A stretch of 64,000 bases of DNA from Ephemerocybe angulata (Eukaryota; Basidiomycota; Agaricomycetes; Agaricales; Psathyrellaceae): positions 434,001 to 498,000 of the forward strand of contig JAACJK010000109.1 of the NCBI GenBank assembly GCA_013368325.1. The letters run 5' to 3'. A model generated the notes under the pieces. That model saw nothing but the letters and a program-made list of their open reading frames with translations, did no database searches and was not told the DNA's origin. The position numbers and the translations under genes were made by a program. Of the stretch, positions 11,801 through 24,172 are shown in pieces; the first letter of the stretch is position 1, and every line of letters starts with the position of its first letter.

Positions 11801-13546
11801 ATAGCTGAATCTTCGATGAGAAGGGAGCCGGCTCGCTCCCTTTCGATGATGATCACGTCGTCGGGACCTCGAGATTCGAGAGCGAGAGGCCACCGTGAAC
11901 TACGTTCGACCTCCCTACATCGAGCTACAAAGCCTTCCCAGTCTCGTTTGAGAGCAGTTCGATAATTAGCGTACTGCAATGCACCAGATTGTGGATCGCG
12001 ATTCAAGATGACGGTGCATCCCACTACGGCGGCGACGTTTTCTGCAAGTGTCGAATATGTCGCCTGTAACTGAGGAGGGATTGGTCCTGGTAACGTGGAG
12101 CAGGCATCTGTGTACTGTGTGATCGCTGCCTGCAACGATAGGCTCGAGAAAACTCCAGGTTGGAAGATGGCTTCCAGGAACTTTTCAGCCAAGGAACCAG
12201 GCGAAAGCAACCTTTCTTCCATATATGAGGGAGTCAACTCTGGCTCTTGAGCGTAGGAAGCAGTTGACCATTCGGACTTGACTTCCTGAGTATCTTCCAT
12301 GTCCCAAGTTTCAATGTCGAGACGCGTCGTTTCCACCATCGAACGCCCTTGGTTTTCCCAAAGCGTCACAAGATTGTTTCCGACAACCATGAAGTCCTGA
12401 AGGTGACAGTGCACGGTTCTCTTGGATGTTTCAATCCTGGATACCAAGCGCAATTGGTCGTTACTGGCATCCATAAGGCAGAAGAAGCCTCCATTTGAGA
12501 TTGATGTTGTTGAGGGGATGAAGGCAAGAACGTGTAGGCGCTCGCCGACTCCAGTGCTGGCCGTGAAAATCTTCAATAGGTTCTGACGTTCCGCTTCTAA
12601 CAAAGGGTGAGCCCGCGTGCTTCCTGCGCCAGTCGAGCTGGATGCTCTTGAGGAGTCGAGAGAGGACGACACGTAGAAGGGGAGGGTCTTTGAAGACACA
12701 CAGCCTAGCTTGGCCTTCCAAAGGCGCAACGTTCGGTCCCTAGAGAGCGTCCATATGTGAGGGATATCGGAAGGCCACGGGTGCGTTGCAAGGGAGACAA
12801 TGTCTGCTGAATTGGGATGGCTGGAGTGCAGGCTTGGGAGGAGCGCGGTGAAGGTCGACAGAAAGTTGCCATGATGGGACAAGGTCTCTGACCATTCCTC
12901 TGCAATTGTGTTGAATGAGAGTTGGGCGCGACAGAACTAAAAACGAACCTTCATGAGAATTATATCCCATCGAATCGGCGTCCATACGCAAAAGGTACCC
13001 ATCGGGCATACCAATGGCAATGCAGTGTAATCCTTGGGCCTGGACAAAACACCCCCGGCTGTCTGAAGGGAAGTTCCTAATGGTATGTTCTTTGGGCCAT
13101 ACGTTCTCGACATCGTGCTTCCAGAGGTCCCTTCCTTGAACCGGAATGACTATCCTGTACAGGGATCCAAATTCGGTGATGGCGAGGACATGCAATTCCT
13201 GATCTTCACGAAATATCGCTGGTGAATTCAAGAGTGCTGAAGGGAAGACAAGGCGGAGTGGTGGGACGTCGGTAGAGAGCGACACGAGCTCAACGATGAC
13301 ACCTCCATGGATGAGACGCAGAAGGATTGTTCCTGTAGCCTCCGAGTCGATTACGGACGCGAAGATTGCATGTTCGGACGGGATGTCGTTGTGGTCCTGG
13401 TCAGGTAGTGGCAGTTGTTGCCGTGAGGTGCGAATAACGATGTTGGTGGGTGGGGCCGCTGCCAAAGACGAGAGGTGGGTTGCGACCAGAAAACTCCCCA
13501 CTTTCAGCGAGGACGCTCGGGATTGGGGAGGTGGTAAAAGAGACAT
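8893..13546 (-). CDS. NUP120: Nucleoporin Nup120/Nup160, Y-complex scaffold
   Basis: Large scaffold subunit of the Nup84/Nup107 Y-complex of the nuclear pore. The N-terminal half reads as a Nup120/160 beta-propeller: ATGTILLRLIHGG, GSLYRIVIP, GLHCIAIGMPDGYLLRMD, then HIWTLSRDRTLRLWKAKLG after an intron near 12890-12940. One very long exon (about 10.83-12.88 kb) covers the rest of the propeller and the start of the alpha-helical domain. The C-terminal helical repeats continue over several shorter exons to the end QKLSHVSA at 8893. Start M-S-L-L-P-P at 13544-13546 is the first ATG in frame. The combined length of roughly 1,300 residues suits the family. No obvious defects were noticed. Confidence 0.85.
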
Positions 13547-13773
13547 GGTAGCTGATACCGACTTGCCGCCGTCACGTCCAAGACGCGCCTGTCTTTGTTT
13601 GCTGCAATTTGCCCCTCACGCCTTCCACTTTCGCGCGCCGGGGCCTGGCATCAAGGTCAATAAAAGGTGGTCATTTATTCGGCAGTTACAAAACGACGAC
13701 AACAGCTGGGGAGGAGCACGGTAACATACAAAGTAACATAAACACTACATATCGAGGCTGAGAAACGAGAAAA

Positions 13774-15625
13774 TTAGTCCTGAAGTTCAATTTCTCGTCG
13801 AATAATCTCGCGAACTTCACGCAGGCCGCCCTGTGGATGTCGAACAGCCTTAGGGCTTCGAGTGAGCAAGAGATGGGCCGCACTTGACGACCCTTTAGTT
13901 GGGCTTGCGGTCATTGAGGAGGTACCAACACATCTGGTGGGGGTATTGGGAATAGATACGGCAGCAGTGCCTTGGGAGGATGGCATTTCCAACCACTCTT
14001 TACCAGATATGACCACCTTCTTGAGGAAGAAAGGGCACATCTGCATTAGCATATTGAGTGACTCATTTGCCTCTGCATTGGAGATCGGCACGGGAGACGA
14101 CTTGATGATAACAGACAAGACGTCGGTCACAGGCATTGTCCGCCGTTTACGGGTTGGTGTAGCTGTCGAGGAAGTGGACCCGGAGTTGGAAAATAGCCTG
14201 AAGGAAAGGGTAAGAAAGGGATGTTTCAGAGGGGAAAAGAACTTACATCCAAACACTTTCGGCGATTCCAGGGAGACGCTCCAGCAGGCATCGCCGCCTC
14301 ATTTCATCTTGACCAAGCTTTAGCATCTGATCTCGCGACATTGGTGTGCCATCAGAGTGAGTAGTCTTCGTAGGCGATTTGGAAAGTGAACGAGCCCGGA
14401 TACGTTCATAGAGTGCTTGTCTGCGGGACGTTGTGGGAGTTTGTGGGACTGTTTCAGCGTCAGAACCTCGTTGGTGAACAGGCGTGGACGTCACAGATGA
14501 GGCTACAGAAGAGGAACCTGATGTCGCCGGAGTTCGTGGTGTCAAAAGCAGGGTCTCTTCACGGAGAGAGTCGCGCTTTGAGGGTGTCTGCGGGAAGAGC
14601 AATCTTCCTACCTTGGTCGGTGATTGGGACCGTGGAAGGGCAGGGAACAGCAGTGCAAAGTTGGTTCGGGGCTTCTTGAGCGGGGAACGCGAGGGTGAAC
14701 CTGGAGCAATAGGAAACTTCTGGGCAGCAGCTGAGCTTTTGGGGGATGCAGAAGCAAGTGTTCGTGTAAGCGCAGAAGGCTTGGTGGTAGCAGGGAGTGG
14801 CGGTAACTCGGTAGAGGGAATAGATGGAACGGATGCTGAGCCTGTATGAAGCTTCCAGAATCGGGTTTGTGATATTAGCTTATGCATGCAAGTCGGTGGC
14901 AGAGCTTACCTCAGTCCATTTCTCCATCTTGCGCAGAAGAGCCGCGCGCCTGGTTTCTCCAGCAGCCGTCCATCGCGCGACGGCAGCCATTCCCCCTCCC
15001 ATATCCTTGTCAATGTCCATTTCGACCTCGATGCCCACCCCATAGACTGGAATCCGCTTCCTTTCTGACTTGGAATAATGAGAACCAAGGCTGATTGTGA
15101 ATCCCATAGAACCACGAGTCCATTCTGATGATGAAGATGAAGCCTCCTCCAAGAAAGGATTTTCTTCGACCCCCTTCTGACTAGAAGGCTCTTCGCCGTT
15201 TGGCAGTGACTCTCCGTCCCATTCCCAAATCCAACATAGGCGTTTAAGGTCCTCTACCCCAAAAGATGTCGTCAATCCTGCATAGGTCTGGAGTGAAATG
15301 TGATTGAGAACGTTGAGAACCCGTCCGGAGTCGGCAGAAGGCGATACAGCGCAGGTGGCCAATGCATGCGAGAGAGCTTGCTGAATTGCATTATGGAACT
15401 TAAGAAGACGGTTCAGCTGATCCGGAAGGTCGATCTTTGGCGCGCGAAGAATAGATTGTGGTGTGTGAGGACGCCTGCTACATTGTAAGAACACGGTTAA
15501 GCTAACGGTGCCAGGGGTTCATACGTGGTCCTCAGTTTCTTGGGTGTGGTGGTGGCACCTCCGTCAGATGGAGGCCCACGCTTCTTGCGGGGCGAGACTC
15601 GAAGAGATGTATAGAGATCTGACAT
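13774..15625 (-). CDS. CDT1: DNA replication licensing factor Cdt1
   Basis: Loads MCM2-7 onto origins together with ORC and Cdc6. The N-terminus [19 protein letters not shown] is basic and Ser/Pro rich. The middle winged-helix region ([20 protein letters not shown], then [20 protein letters not shown]) matches the fungal Cdt1 middle domain. A long Ser/Thr-Pro rich linker with many SP/TP sites (possible CDK sites) follows. The C-terminal MCM-binding winged helix contains [20 protein letters not shown] and [20 protein letters not shown]. The stop is at 13774-13776. The start at 15623-15625 is preferred to an upstream in-frame ATG at 15826 because [15 protein letters not shown] is a compact typical start and upstream residues look unrelated. 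Introns separate four main exons. Divergent from the CCCH gene at 16339. Confidence 0.8.
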
Positions 15626-16338
15626 TCGGCCAGGAGGGGGAGTGTATCGCGAGGTAGAAAGACGCGCCCTACGACGGTCTGCAAGTGGAAGAAGCGGAAT
15701 GAAATGGTCCGTCGCTACGAACCTCTCGTGCAAGACGCGCTTGCCATGTGACTTTCGCGAGTCCATTACAGTCGCCGAAACAAATATTTTGACCTCCGCT
15801 TTGCCTCGCCTTTCGAACTTGCGCAATTGCGACTTAGGTGCTTTGCCTTTTCTTCCAATACCCGTCGCAATTCGCTTTTTCGGTGGCTACTTATGAAGCG
15901 GATCTATGAACCTTCCTGAAACTGACCCACCTGACTGGTGCATTGGGCCTGGCGATGGCAAATTGTTGCAGAGACGTACTACCCGAAACTGGCAATCCAC
16001 CAAGACCTTCATTCACGAGATGTGACTCGGTGGCTCCTCAGATTGACTTACACTATCTTGGCTGCGGCGAAGAACCAGGATTCTAATCATTCTATACCTA
16101 TCAGGACGCCCACGAAGGGGTCAGCTGCTCTTGGGTTCCATACATATAGGCAAAACAACGTTCCGCACCCGCAGGCGCCAAAGCTTTCCTCAGTCATCTG
16201 GCTCGCCTCATGTCAAGCCTTGTGCCGTACACGTGTTTGTGGGCGTACTTGGGCGACCCACCGTGTACTGCGGTTGTTTTCAGTTAAATAGCTGTGGACC
16301 TTGTCTTCGAACAAAGCACTTTCCTCGTGAACCCTGAG
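15626..16338. other. Divergent promoter region CDT1 / CCCH gene 1
   Basis: About 700 bp between two divergent genes. No coding exon that I can support. It contains a CACGTG hexamer near 16229-16235, which may be chance. No MCB-type ACGCGT was found, although such a box would be expected for a G1/S gene in yeasts. Confidence 0.4.
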
Positions 16339-18288
16339 ATGGCTCACAACCCTCCTCATACTACTACCACTGGCCCCCGCGATCTTGTGTACGTCAGAAC
16401 TTTCTCTTATTTGCGCCCTCTCTCACTCTCCCCACAGCGATGTATATCTCGGGAAATTGCGAGGTAAATGACCACCTTTTCCTTCGAACCCGTGGTTTTA
16501 ACAGCATGTACCTCAGAGGAATTCCACAGCACACTTGATCAATCCTCTGAGTATCGCGAGCAACTGTCCACAGTTCAAAAAGAGTTGGCGGTGTATAAGC
16601 GCGCCTTCGATGACCTCCAGCTCGAAAAGGACAAGCTGGGCGAACTCAAGGCAAATACTGAGAAGCGGTGTGAAGAACTTGAAAAGAATCAAATCAAAGT
16701 AAGTGATTTTCTGAAGTCAAGTCGAAGAGGAAAGGGTTGACTGACTAGTTTCCTAGGCAAACCGTGTTGTAGCACTGATAGACGGTGACGGGGCCATCTT
16801 CGATACGACCCTCATTCGTCAAGGCCAGACTGGCGGACACGACGCCGCTAAAATGCTCGCTGACCACATCAAATCACATCTGTTCTCCACTGCGGGTGCC
16901 AGCGACTTCCAGCTATGGGTATATGTCTTTCTTAACAAGCGCGGATTAAGCGACACGCTCGGTCGCCACGGAGAAATTGTTGCAAGGAATAAATTTGAAG
17001 ACTTCATAATTGGTTTCAATCAAGCCGCAGAACGATTCATGATGGTGGATGTTGGAAACGCGAAGGAGGCTGCAGATGCCAAAATCAAGGGTCAGTACTG
17101 GTCAATCTACTTTTGCGTCCTTCCTTGCTAATCGTTGACTTAGCTATTCTGGAAAATGAGCTTCGTATGCCCCAAACTATGAAAGTCTTATTTGGAGGTA
17201 ATATCTTACGTCCCCGATGTTTGGGCCCTAAATCTCACCTTCTGGATTCTGGAAGGTTGTCACGATAACGGATATGTAACCAGTCTTCGCTCCCACATCA
17301 CGGCCGGGTTCAAAGACAAGATAATACTCCTTCCAGGCTACACAGAGGTAGCGAACGGAATAAGTGACCTGGATATACCGCTCCTTACCATTCCTGACCT
17401 CTTCGTGCCGGAGAAGTTTGCGCCAGTGGGCATGGCGGCTACGAACATGGCTGTCTCTACAGCTTGGGCCACTGTACCCATGAAGAAGGGGGCTACGTTG
17501 CCTGAAAAGGCTGCTGTTACCCCACAGAAGAAAGAAGTGATCCAAGAATCGACCTTCCCTTCTGGATCGCCTGACCCAGAAACGAACCGCTCTAGCCCTC
17601 GCTTCCCTTTGGCTTGGGCTCGTGTGAGTCCGCGACAAAGGTCGACTTCGCCCCCTGGACTAGATTGGGGTGGAAGTTCAGAATCGAGCGAAGATGCGGA
17701 CGAAATCTTGCCCGGCCCCCCTGTGCCAGCCATCCACAAGGGAACCCGACACATCAATCCCAAACTTGTGAGTACTTGACCAACTCCCTGACAGTCATCT
17801 CTAACACCCAACACACTTGACATAGGCTTTGACTAAACGTATGTGATTTAATTTCTCTACACCACTCAATAGTACTTACTCCTTTAATTTGCAGAGAACC
17901 CACCTCCCTGCACGTTGTTTTACCTAGCAAACTGCAGGCACGGAACCGACTGTAAATACGGGCACGACTACATTCTTAACTCCGAGCACTATGCTGAGAT
18001 CCAAGAAAACGCGAAGAAAGCACCTTGCCCTACCACGAATAAAGGTACACCGTCAGTTCGTTGATACTTCTACATCGCCATTGACGAATATGATGATCAA
18101 GGCGAGCTATGCACTTGGGGCGATAACTGTTGCTACGGTCACAAATGTCCTCAGACAACTAAATGTTTTTATTTGAACCTGGGGCGCTGCAGGTTCATTG
18201 GCAGTACGTATTGTTCAATGCCCCTCCTTGTACCCTATGAGATAACCTTTCGGCGCTTGTTATCCCAGGTGACATGCACAAGGACTAG
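16339..18288 (+). CDS. CCCH zinc-finger protein with NYN/PIN-like domain, paralog 1
   Basis: Predicted RNA-binding and possibly RNA-cleaving protein. After MAHNPPHTTTT and two short introns comes a coiled coil (EYREQLSTVQKELAVYKRAF to about residue 90). Then an NYN-like domain starts with VVALIDGDGAIFD (Asp-rich strand 1), has VDVGNAKEAADAKIK and KVLFGGCHDNGYVTSL as later strands, and ends with IILLPGYTEVANGI. A Ser/Pro-rich linker precedes C-terminal CCCH fingers: PPCTLFYLANCRHGTDCKYGH (C-x7-C-x5-C-x3-H), then a second finger ELCTWGDNCCYGHKC and a third partial one, ending in GSDMHKD at 18286-18288. The architecture recalls Regnase-type NYN plus CCCH proteins, but sequence similarity to them was not tested. 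A paralog lies 700 bp downstream on the same strand. Confidence 0.75.
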
Positions 18289-18989
18289 TCTGCGATTGCG
18301 CAAGCTAATTGAATAGGAAGAATCGTTGGAAGACACCAGAAGGGTGGTCATTAAACTTTGATGGCTTATCCCATTTATCTATGCGCTAAGGTTGAAGCAA
18401 ATCTGATCGATTGGCGAACCCATGCCCCGCGGAACTTTGACGCTGAACCGTCCCAACTCGCCTATCATATGCCCTGATCAGCTGCGTTGTATATATCTAT
18501 TCTCATGTGCCCTCTCTGCGAGTGTTTCTCAAGGAACAGCCTTTAGTACAATGGTATCGCTCAACATTTAGTGACAGCTCGCTTCATCGGCGCTAGGTTC
18601 TGGCGCTTGACGTAGTAACGTAAAGGATCCTTCCCAATCTTTTCGATGAACCCGCAACATGCTGGCCCGTGTGAGTTCAGAAGGTCGAGGGAGATAAAAT
18701 TATCAACACGCGGTTCCTTTTTCGAAACGGACTTTCCTCGTCTGGAAACAGAGGCCGGAGAAGATCCATCCCCCCTGTTTTCATTTGATTCGAAGGTGAG
18801 GGCATGTTTTATAGCCACCCCACGTTAGCTTGAACGCGATTCGTGATCCCCGCCCACTAGCTCTGCCCGTCCTCACAGTTCTTGTAGCCCGTCTACGATG
18901 GCGACCCACCATCTGCAGGGCGAGTCTACCCAACAACTCTGGTGCGCCCGCTCGGCTATCGTCTTTCCTCGAGGTCGTGCCACTGATCA
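18289..18989. other. Spacer between CCCH paralogs
   Basis: About 700 bp. A minus-strand frame at 18561-18818 encodes 85 residues (start MAIKHALTFESNENRGDGSS) with a basic character and no family I recognise. It is not supported by splice signals or neighbours, so it is mentioned but not called as a gene. The rest holds the 3' region of paralog 1 and the promoter of paralog 2. Confidence 0.35.
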
Positions 18990-20809
18990 ATGTCCCACAT
19001 GCACAGGGACGAAACCCTTAGCAGGCTCGTCCGTATGTGATCAACACCGCTGAAAATACGGAGATAGTTTCTCATGACATGCAGATCTCTCGTCGTCGAT
19101 GTTGAAGAGGAATGTCGATCTCGAACAGCGCGTCGCGGAGCTTGAAGTCGAGCTCCATGTCTGGAAGCAAGCACATTCGCAAGCACTCGAGGCTTCGGAT
19201 GCACATAACGTGCAGATTGCGGCTCTTAACAGGCAGATATCTGGCTTGGATTATTTCAAGTCGGTGAGTCATTGCTCGTTTACCTGCTGCCATCCGCAGC
19301 CCGCCTTCTCAAACTGACAGCTTGTAGAACCAAAATCCCCTCATAATTTGCGTCATAAATGGCGACGAACTGGTGTTCAACCGAGAATTCCTGCTCAAGG
19401 GCTTCCAGGGAGGACGTATGGCTGCCCAGGAAATTACCAAGGCTATCGCGGAACACCTCACCAAGGAGGAGGTACACGTCTACGGGCGCCTGTCGTTTTG
19501 GATCACCCTCTATTACAACAAAGCGGACCTCTTGGAAGCCATGCTTTCCAATAACGTCTGCAGCCACGACCAGTTTGAAGCCTTCTTTTCTGTGTGTCCT
19601 CTTTTGCTTCGTTCTCGCCGCGAGGTGGTCTTCTCTGATCTTTCCTTCCTTGCAGGGCTTTAGCCAAGCCTCGGCGCGCTTCTCGATAATCGATGTTGGC
19701 TACAACAACTCCGTGGAGTCCAAGATAAAGGGTAATTCGTGTCTATCTAGCTACCGTTGGGCGAGCCTTTCTGGAAAACCGAGGATTGACTCTCTTACAA
19801 CCCTCCAGAATACCTTCAGACATTCGTCAGATTCCCTCAAACTATCCGGGTTTTCTTCGGTGGTACGCGAGTTAATCGTCGTCTAGCATGTTGCCACTGA
19901 CTTCTTCGTCATAGGTTACGACCCCGGCGTATATACTCCCCTCTTCAACATCTTCGAGCAAGAACAATTGCTTGGGAAAATCGCCCTCTTGTGCTCCAAT
20001 CACTGTGAATCCATAATGGATCAGCCGGCGCAGCATCCTTTCTCCCGCTTGAGACTGGAAGGCCTCTTCATGGCCGAGCATCTCCAGCGTGGATCGAGGG
20101 CCAAACTGAGCCCCCTTTCCACGACCCACTTCAATGGGATGTCTAACGGCGGACTGATCAGTCCGACATCCCCAGAACGTATCCCGGGAAGGGTGATTGA
20201 TCCAAGTCTGGTTAGTGTTTGCACTGGTCATCGGGCCTTGCGCTGATAGTAGCCTTCCTTGCACCCACCAATAGCCATTGCACAAGCGTGAGTCTGACCA
20301 CCTGATTTGTCGAGGCGGTGGTGCTAACGATCGACCGGGGGTAGAGAATCCGCCGCCGTGCAATGAACACTATCTGATGTCCTGTTCAAAGGGAGTACGT
20401 TCAATTCTTCTTCTCAATGTTATCGAAGGGCTCACCTTTCTGGCGAAGTCTGGTATCTGCAAGTACTCGCACGACTATATTTTGACGCAAGAGCAGCTCA
20501 ACCAGCTGGCGAATAACGCAAAAAAGGCTCCCTGTAACTGGCTCAAGAATGGTTCGTCGAGGATAAGATGGTTCTCAATGGGCGTCAATCATTGGTACTG
20601 ATGCACCTGCACAGGGGTCCCGTGTCCCTATGGTGATAAATGTTGTTGGGGCCATGTCTGTCCCAACGGACCCAAGTGTTTCCATCTGAGCAAGGGAAAA
20701 TGCTGGTTCAAAGGCGGTGCGCCCTTCCTCGTCCTTACCGTCTCCTAGGCCTCTTACACCAGTTATAGAAGCGATGCATCCCGAATTAATGCCTTCGACC
20801 CCGGTCTGA
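18990..20809 (+). CDS. CCCH zinc-finger protein with degenerate NYN-like domain, paralog 2
   Basis: Same plan as the gene at 16339. Start MSHMHRDETLSRLV at 18990, intron, then a coiled coil (LKRNVDLEQRVAELEVELHV). The NYN-like domain begins IICVINGDELVFNREF, where the Asp of the paralog's LIDGD is Asn. Later segments are IIDVGYNNSVESKIK and TIRVFFGGYDPGVYTPLF. A Ser/Pro linker is followed by fingers PPCNEHYLMSCSKG plus ICKYSHDYIL (joined over an intron), PCPYGDKCCWGHVC and a third partial one KCFHLSKGKCWFKG. It ends MHPELMPSTPV at 20807-20809. Tandem duplication of an ancestral gene is clear from order, motifs and matching C-termini. The loss of acidic residues suggests a binding-only paralog. 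Confidence 0.7.
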
Positions 20810-21257
20810 CGCTTCCAATAGGTGCTACTGATACAATGTTACCCTCAGGATATTTTATTTTCGTGTCAAGATGTTATTCGTGACCCCCTGCTCGTGATTG
20901 GGAGGAGAGTTTATTTCTCTCCACGCTACAGCCATGTTTTGCTCGCTATTGACAGTCTAACGCTTCATCTCGCTATGCCCTCGTTTATTCCCCCCCACCC
21001 TCGCCCTAGAGTCTGTACCATTATGCTCCTGACTGATTAGATTGGTACCCAATTCAGCTTGTTTTCTATTCCTGGAACAGATGAGCATTGCTCGGCAAAG
21101 GGCGATAGCAGGCGTGCGAAATCGATATGTGTGTGAAGGGTCGCAAGGGAATCAGGGATATCATACAGGGGACCTTGCAATTGTTATATCAACAACCATC
21201 ACAGACCTTCTCTCTTTCACTTTCACCTTTTCTACCTCCCCATACCCTCTCCTCGCC
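20810..21257. other. Intergenic region upstream of RDI1
   Basis: About 450 bp containing the 3' region of CCCH paralog 2 and the promoter of the Rho-GDI gene. A CT-rich stretch at about 21200-21255 (TCTCTTTCACTTTCACC) directly precedes the ATG, typical of fungal core promoters. No gene is supported. Confidence 0.45.
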
Positions 21258-22247
21258 ATGTCCGCTGTAAGTTTGGTCATAATAGCAGCGACGACGTTTG
21301 CAGCCATCTCATACCGCTTGACAGCACCCAGAAGAAGATGAGCTGAAGCCTTCCTCTACCCCCGGTTCGTATTGAATAGAAGAGTGAAGGGTTAATTATT
21401 GACCTTGTACCCTACCAGGCTACAAGCCCACTGCCGCAAAGTCTGCCGAAGAGTACGCCAAACTCGACGCAGAAGACGAGAGCTTGGCTCGGTGGAAAGC
21501 ATCTCTGGGCATCGTCCCTGGTGTCGGGGGTGCCGCATCTGGACCCAAGGTTTGTTAATAGTGTAGCGCGTCTCCTCTTTATTAGAGCTGAACACGTTGC
21601 TCTAGGTTACCGTCTTGACCCTCGAACTCGACTCGCCCACCCTCCCCGCTGGGAAGAAGATTGTCTTTGAACTGAGCGATCCCGTGAAGATCGCGCAACT
21701 CAAGAACACCCCTATCAACATCAAGGAAGGTGTCGAGTACAAGTGAGTCTTTCTTGCTCTTGCAGAGTAAATTCGTTCTAATAAACCACCAGCGTTCGGA
21801 TTGCTTTCAAAGTCAACCATTCCATTATCTCGGTGAGTGAAGGCCCTAGCATATAGTAGCCGGTCCGTGGACGCTGACTTGCATTGCAGGGAGTACGATA
21901 TCTCCAAGTCGTCAAGCGGAGTGGCATTACCGGTAAGAAAGAATGTCGAACAATCTTGTGAATGTCATCTCAAATCTACCACTAGTCGATAAGCTCGAGC
22001 AGATGCTTGGCTCCTACGGACCTAACACTAAGGAGACGCCTTTCTACCTCAAGAACTTCGACTCTGAAGAGTCACCCTCGGGCATGCTCGCTCGCACTGG
22101 AACCTACCATGTCAGAAGTCGGGTCGTTGACGACGATGGGGAGGTTTACGCCGGTATGTCATCTGCTTGTCGTCAGCCTGAGCGCTCGTTCTGATGGTGT
22201 ATTCTGCAGACTGGGTCTGGTCCTTCAAGCTTGCAAAGGAGTGGTAA
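21258..22247 (+). CDS. RDI1: Rho GDP-dissociation inhibitor
   Basis: Cytosolic regulator that extracts prenylated Rho/Cdc42 GTPases from membranes. The N-terminal arm (MSA, intron, then EDELKPSSTPGYKPTAAKSA) leads to the immunoglobulin-like domain: EDESLARWKASLGIVPG, VTVLTLELDSPTLPAGKKIV, IKEGVEYNVRIAFKVNHSII (joined over an intron), GVRYLQVVKRSGI, LGSYGPNTKETPFY, GMLARTGTYHVRSRVVDDDG and the terminal DWVWSFKLAKEW. These are the classic RhoGDI signatures. About 200 residues, as usual. First exon has only three codons before the intron. Stop TAA at 22245-22247. Confidence 0.97.
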
Positions 22248-22568
22248 TCGGTCTCTGCTTCTTGATGTTCTTAGCCTATTCGATCTCCCTCTCTATCGCT
22301 TTCTGGATATGATTCGTCGACCACGCCTGCTCCAATGTACTACCTCCCCCCATACCTCATACCTCCTCTCGCTGGTTCTCCATGTCATAGCATTACATAC
22401 GGAAAATGGAAGATATTCCCCTCTGTTCACGACCGAGCGGCGAGCACTGCTGCTAATCTGCGGGCCCTGGTACGAAGCATCGGAGCGGCGCGCGTTAGTG
22501 CCAAGTCCTCGGCGGAAGTAAATTGCCACGATATCCTGCTTCGTCGCGTCGCGTTACGCGAAACTCCG
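22248..22568. other. Intergenic region RDI1 / COQ2
   Basis: About 320 bp with the 3' end of RDI1 and the promoter of COQ2. No gene supported. Confidence 0.4.
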
Positions 22569-23885
22569 ATGCATCGCTTCCTCCGTCATCTGCCTACCTC
22601 CTCCCTGAGGAGCTCCCGCCTGGGCTCAAACACCTCACTATTTAACTCTCTGAAACCGACCTCCTCATACCTCTACAGCAGAACCCAGCCATCATTCGCA
22701 ACAACTTTCCGATTCAACTCTTCACTCCCAGTCACCCCCCAAAAAACATGGGTCGACCGACTCCCACCAAAGATTCGGCCATACCTCTACCTGACGCGCA
22801 TAGATAAACCTATTGGCACACTGCTTCTATTCTACCCTTGCGGTTAGTCTGCGTGAAGCCTTCTTGCAATACGATGTATCTAAACAGCCTACCTCCCTAG
22901 CATGGTCGATTACCATGGCGTCGTATGCCCTCCACCTCCCGGTCACCACTCCCCTCACTTACATCAGCCTTTGTGGCATCGGGGCCTTGGTCATGCGTGG
23001 TGCAGGCTGCACCATCAACGATATGTGGGACAAGAACCTGGACAAAAGCGTTGGTGCGTCTGCAGGCAGCATCCACTAAGCAGGTTTCCTCAATACTTCT
23101 CTGCCTCCCTGAACTTCAGAGAGAACGAAAGAACGCCCACTCGCTAGCGGCCAGCTGACGCGCCAAGATGCGTTCATCTTCCTAGGAGCCCAGCTATCCG
23201 TCGGACTCGCCGTGCTGCTCCAGTTCAACTGGTACAGGTACGACTTACAACATCCAGCCATGCCGGCCACCGCAGGACTGACTCTCATTGTGTCTGCTAG
23301 TATCCTTCTGGGAGCATCGTCACTCTCACTGGTAACGATATACCCTCTCATGAAGCGTATAACGCACTGGCCCCAAGCCGTCCTCGGCCTCGCGTTTAAC
23401 TGGGGTGCCCTCTTGGGCTGGTCGGCTGTTGGCGGTGCAGTCGATTGGGCCGTCTGCCTCCCTCTCTACGCCGGAGGCGTTTGCTGGACACTTGTCTACG
23501 ACAGCATCTATGCTCACCAGGTCAGCGCCCTCACATGGCCGTCTAAACAACACAGTTGACGTATATCTTGCAGGACAAGCGCGACGACGTCAATGTCGGC
23601 ATCAAGAGCACCGCTCTTCTCTTCGGTGAACGCTCCCGTCTAATCCTGAGCGGGCTCTCGGCATCCACTATCTCCCTTGTCTCATATGCCGGATACCTCA
23701 ACCACCACACAGAGGCCTTCTACGCAGGGGTCGGACTCGCCGCCTTCCAACTCGCCCGTATTCTGTACAAAACAGACTTTGATAGTAGGGAAAGTTGCTG
23801 GAAAGGATTCACAGGGAGCGGATGGGCAGGATTCTGGATCTGGATGGGGGCCCTTGCGGACTATGGCTTATTGCTTGCTGCTTGA
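22569..23885 (+). CDS. COQ2: 4-hydroxybenzoate polyprenyltransferase, mitochondrial
   Basis: UbiA-family enzyme of the mitochondrial inner membrane that attaches the polyprenyl tail to 4-hydroxybenzoate in ubiquinone synthesis. The first about 45 residues ([20 protein letters not shown]) are rich in Arg/Ser and free of acidic residues, as in a mitochondrial presequence. Then [20 protein letters not shown], the first aspartate motif [18 protein letters not shown], several membrane helices ([20 protein letters not shown]) and the second aspartate motif [18 protein letters not shown]. It ends [12 protein letters not shown]. Four short introns, for example after FYPC and after NWY. All motifs of an active enzyme are present. 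Confidence 0.97.
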
Positions 23886-24172
23886 CCATGGCCGGTTACG
23901 CGGACAGAAACCAATCACAGTGCAATTAATCTATCCGTTAATTTTATGAGAATTCTAGCTACAGAACGAAATTGGGCGTAGCTTGCGACGTGAATAATGC
24001 GAAGAAGTGTACAAGAATAATGTGGAGACATGAAGTGCAAGGATACATGAGAGGAATACAAAAATGAGGGGCATCGTGAGTGATATTACTCGAATCAGGT
24101 GCTACAGTAGAGCAATGAGAAATGGGAATCATCAAAATCGTGGAGAACAACGCGCGAATGGCGAGGAAGAAA
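23886..24172. other. Convergent intergenic region COQ2 / YTP1-like
   Basis: Short A- and T-rich stretch with the two 3' ends facing each other. Nothing else seen. Confidence 0.4.
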
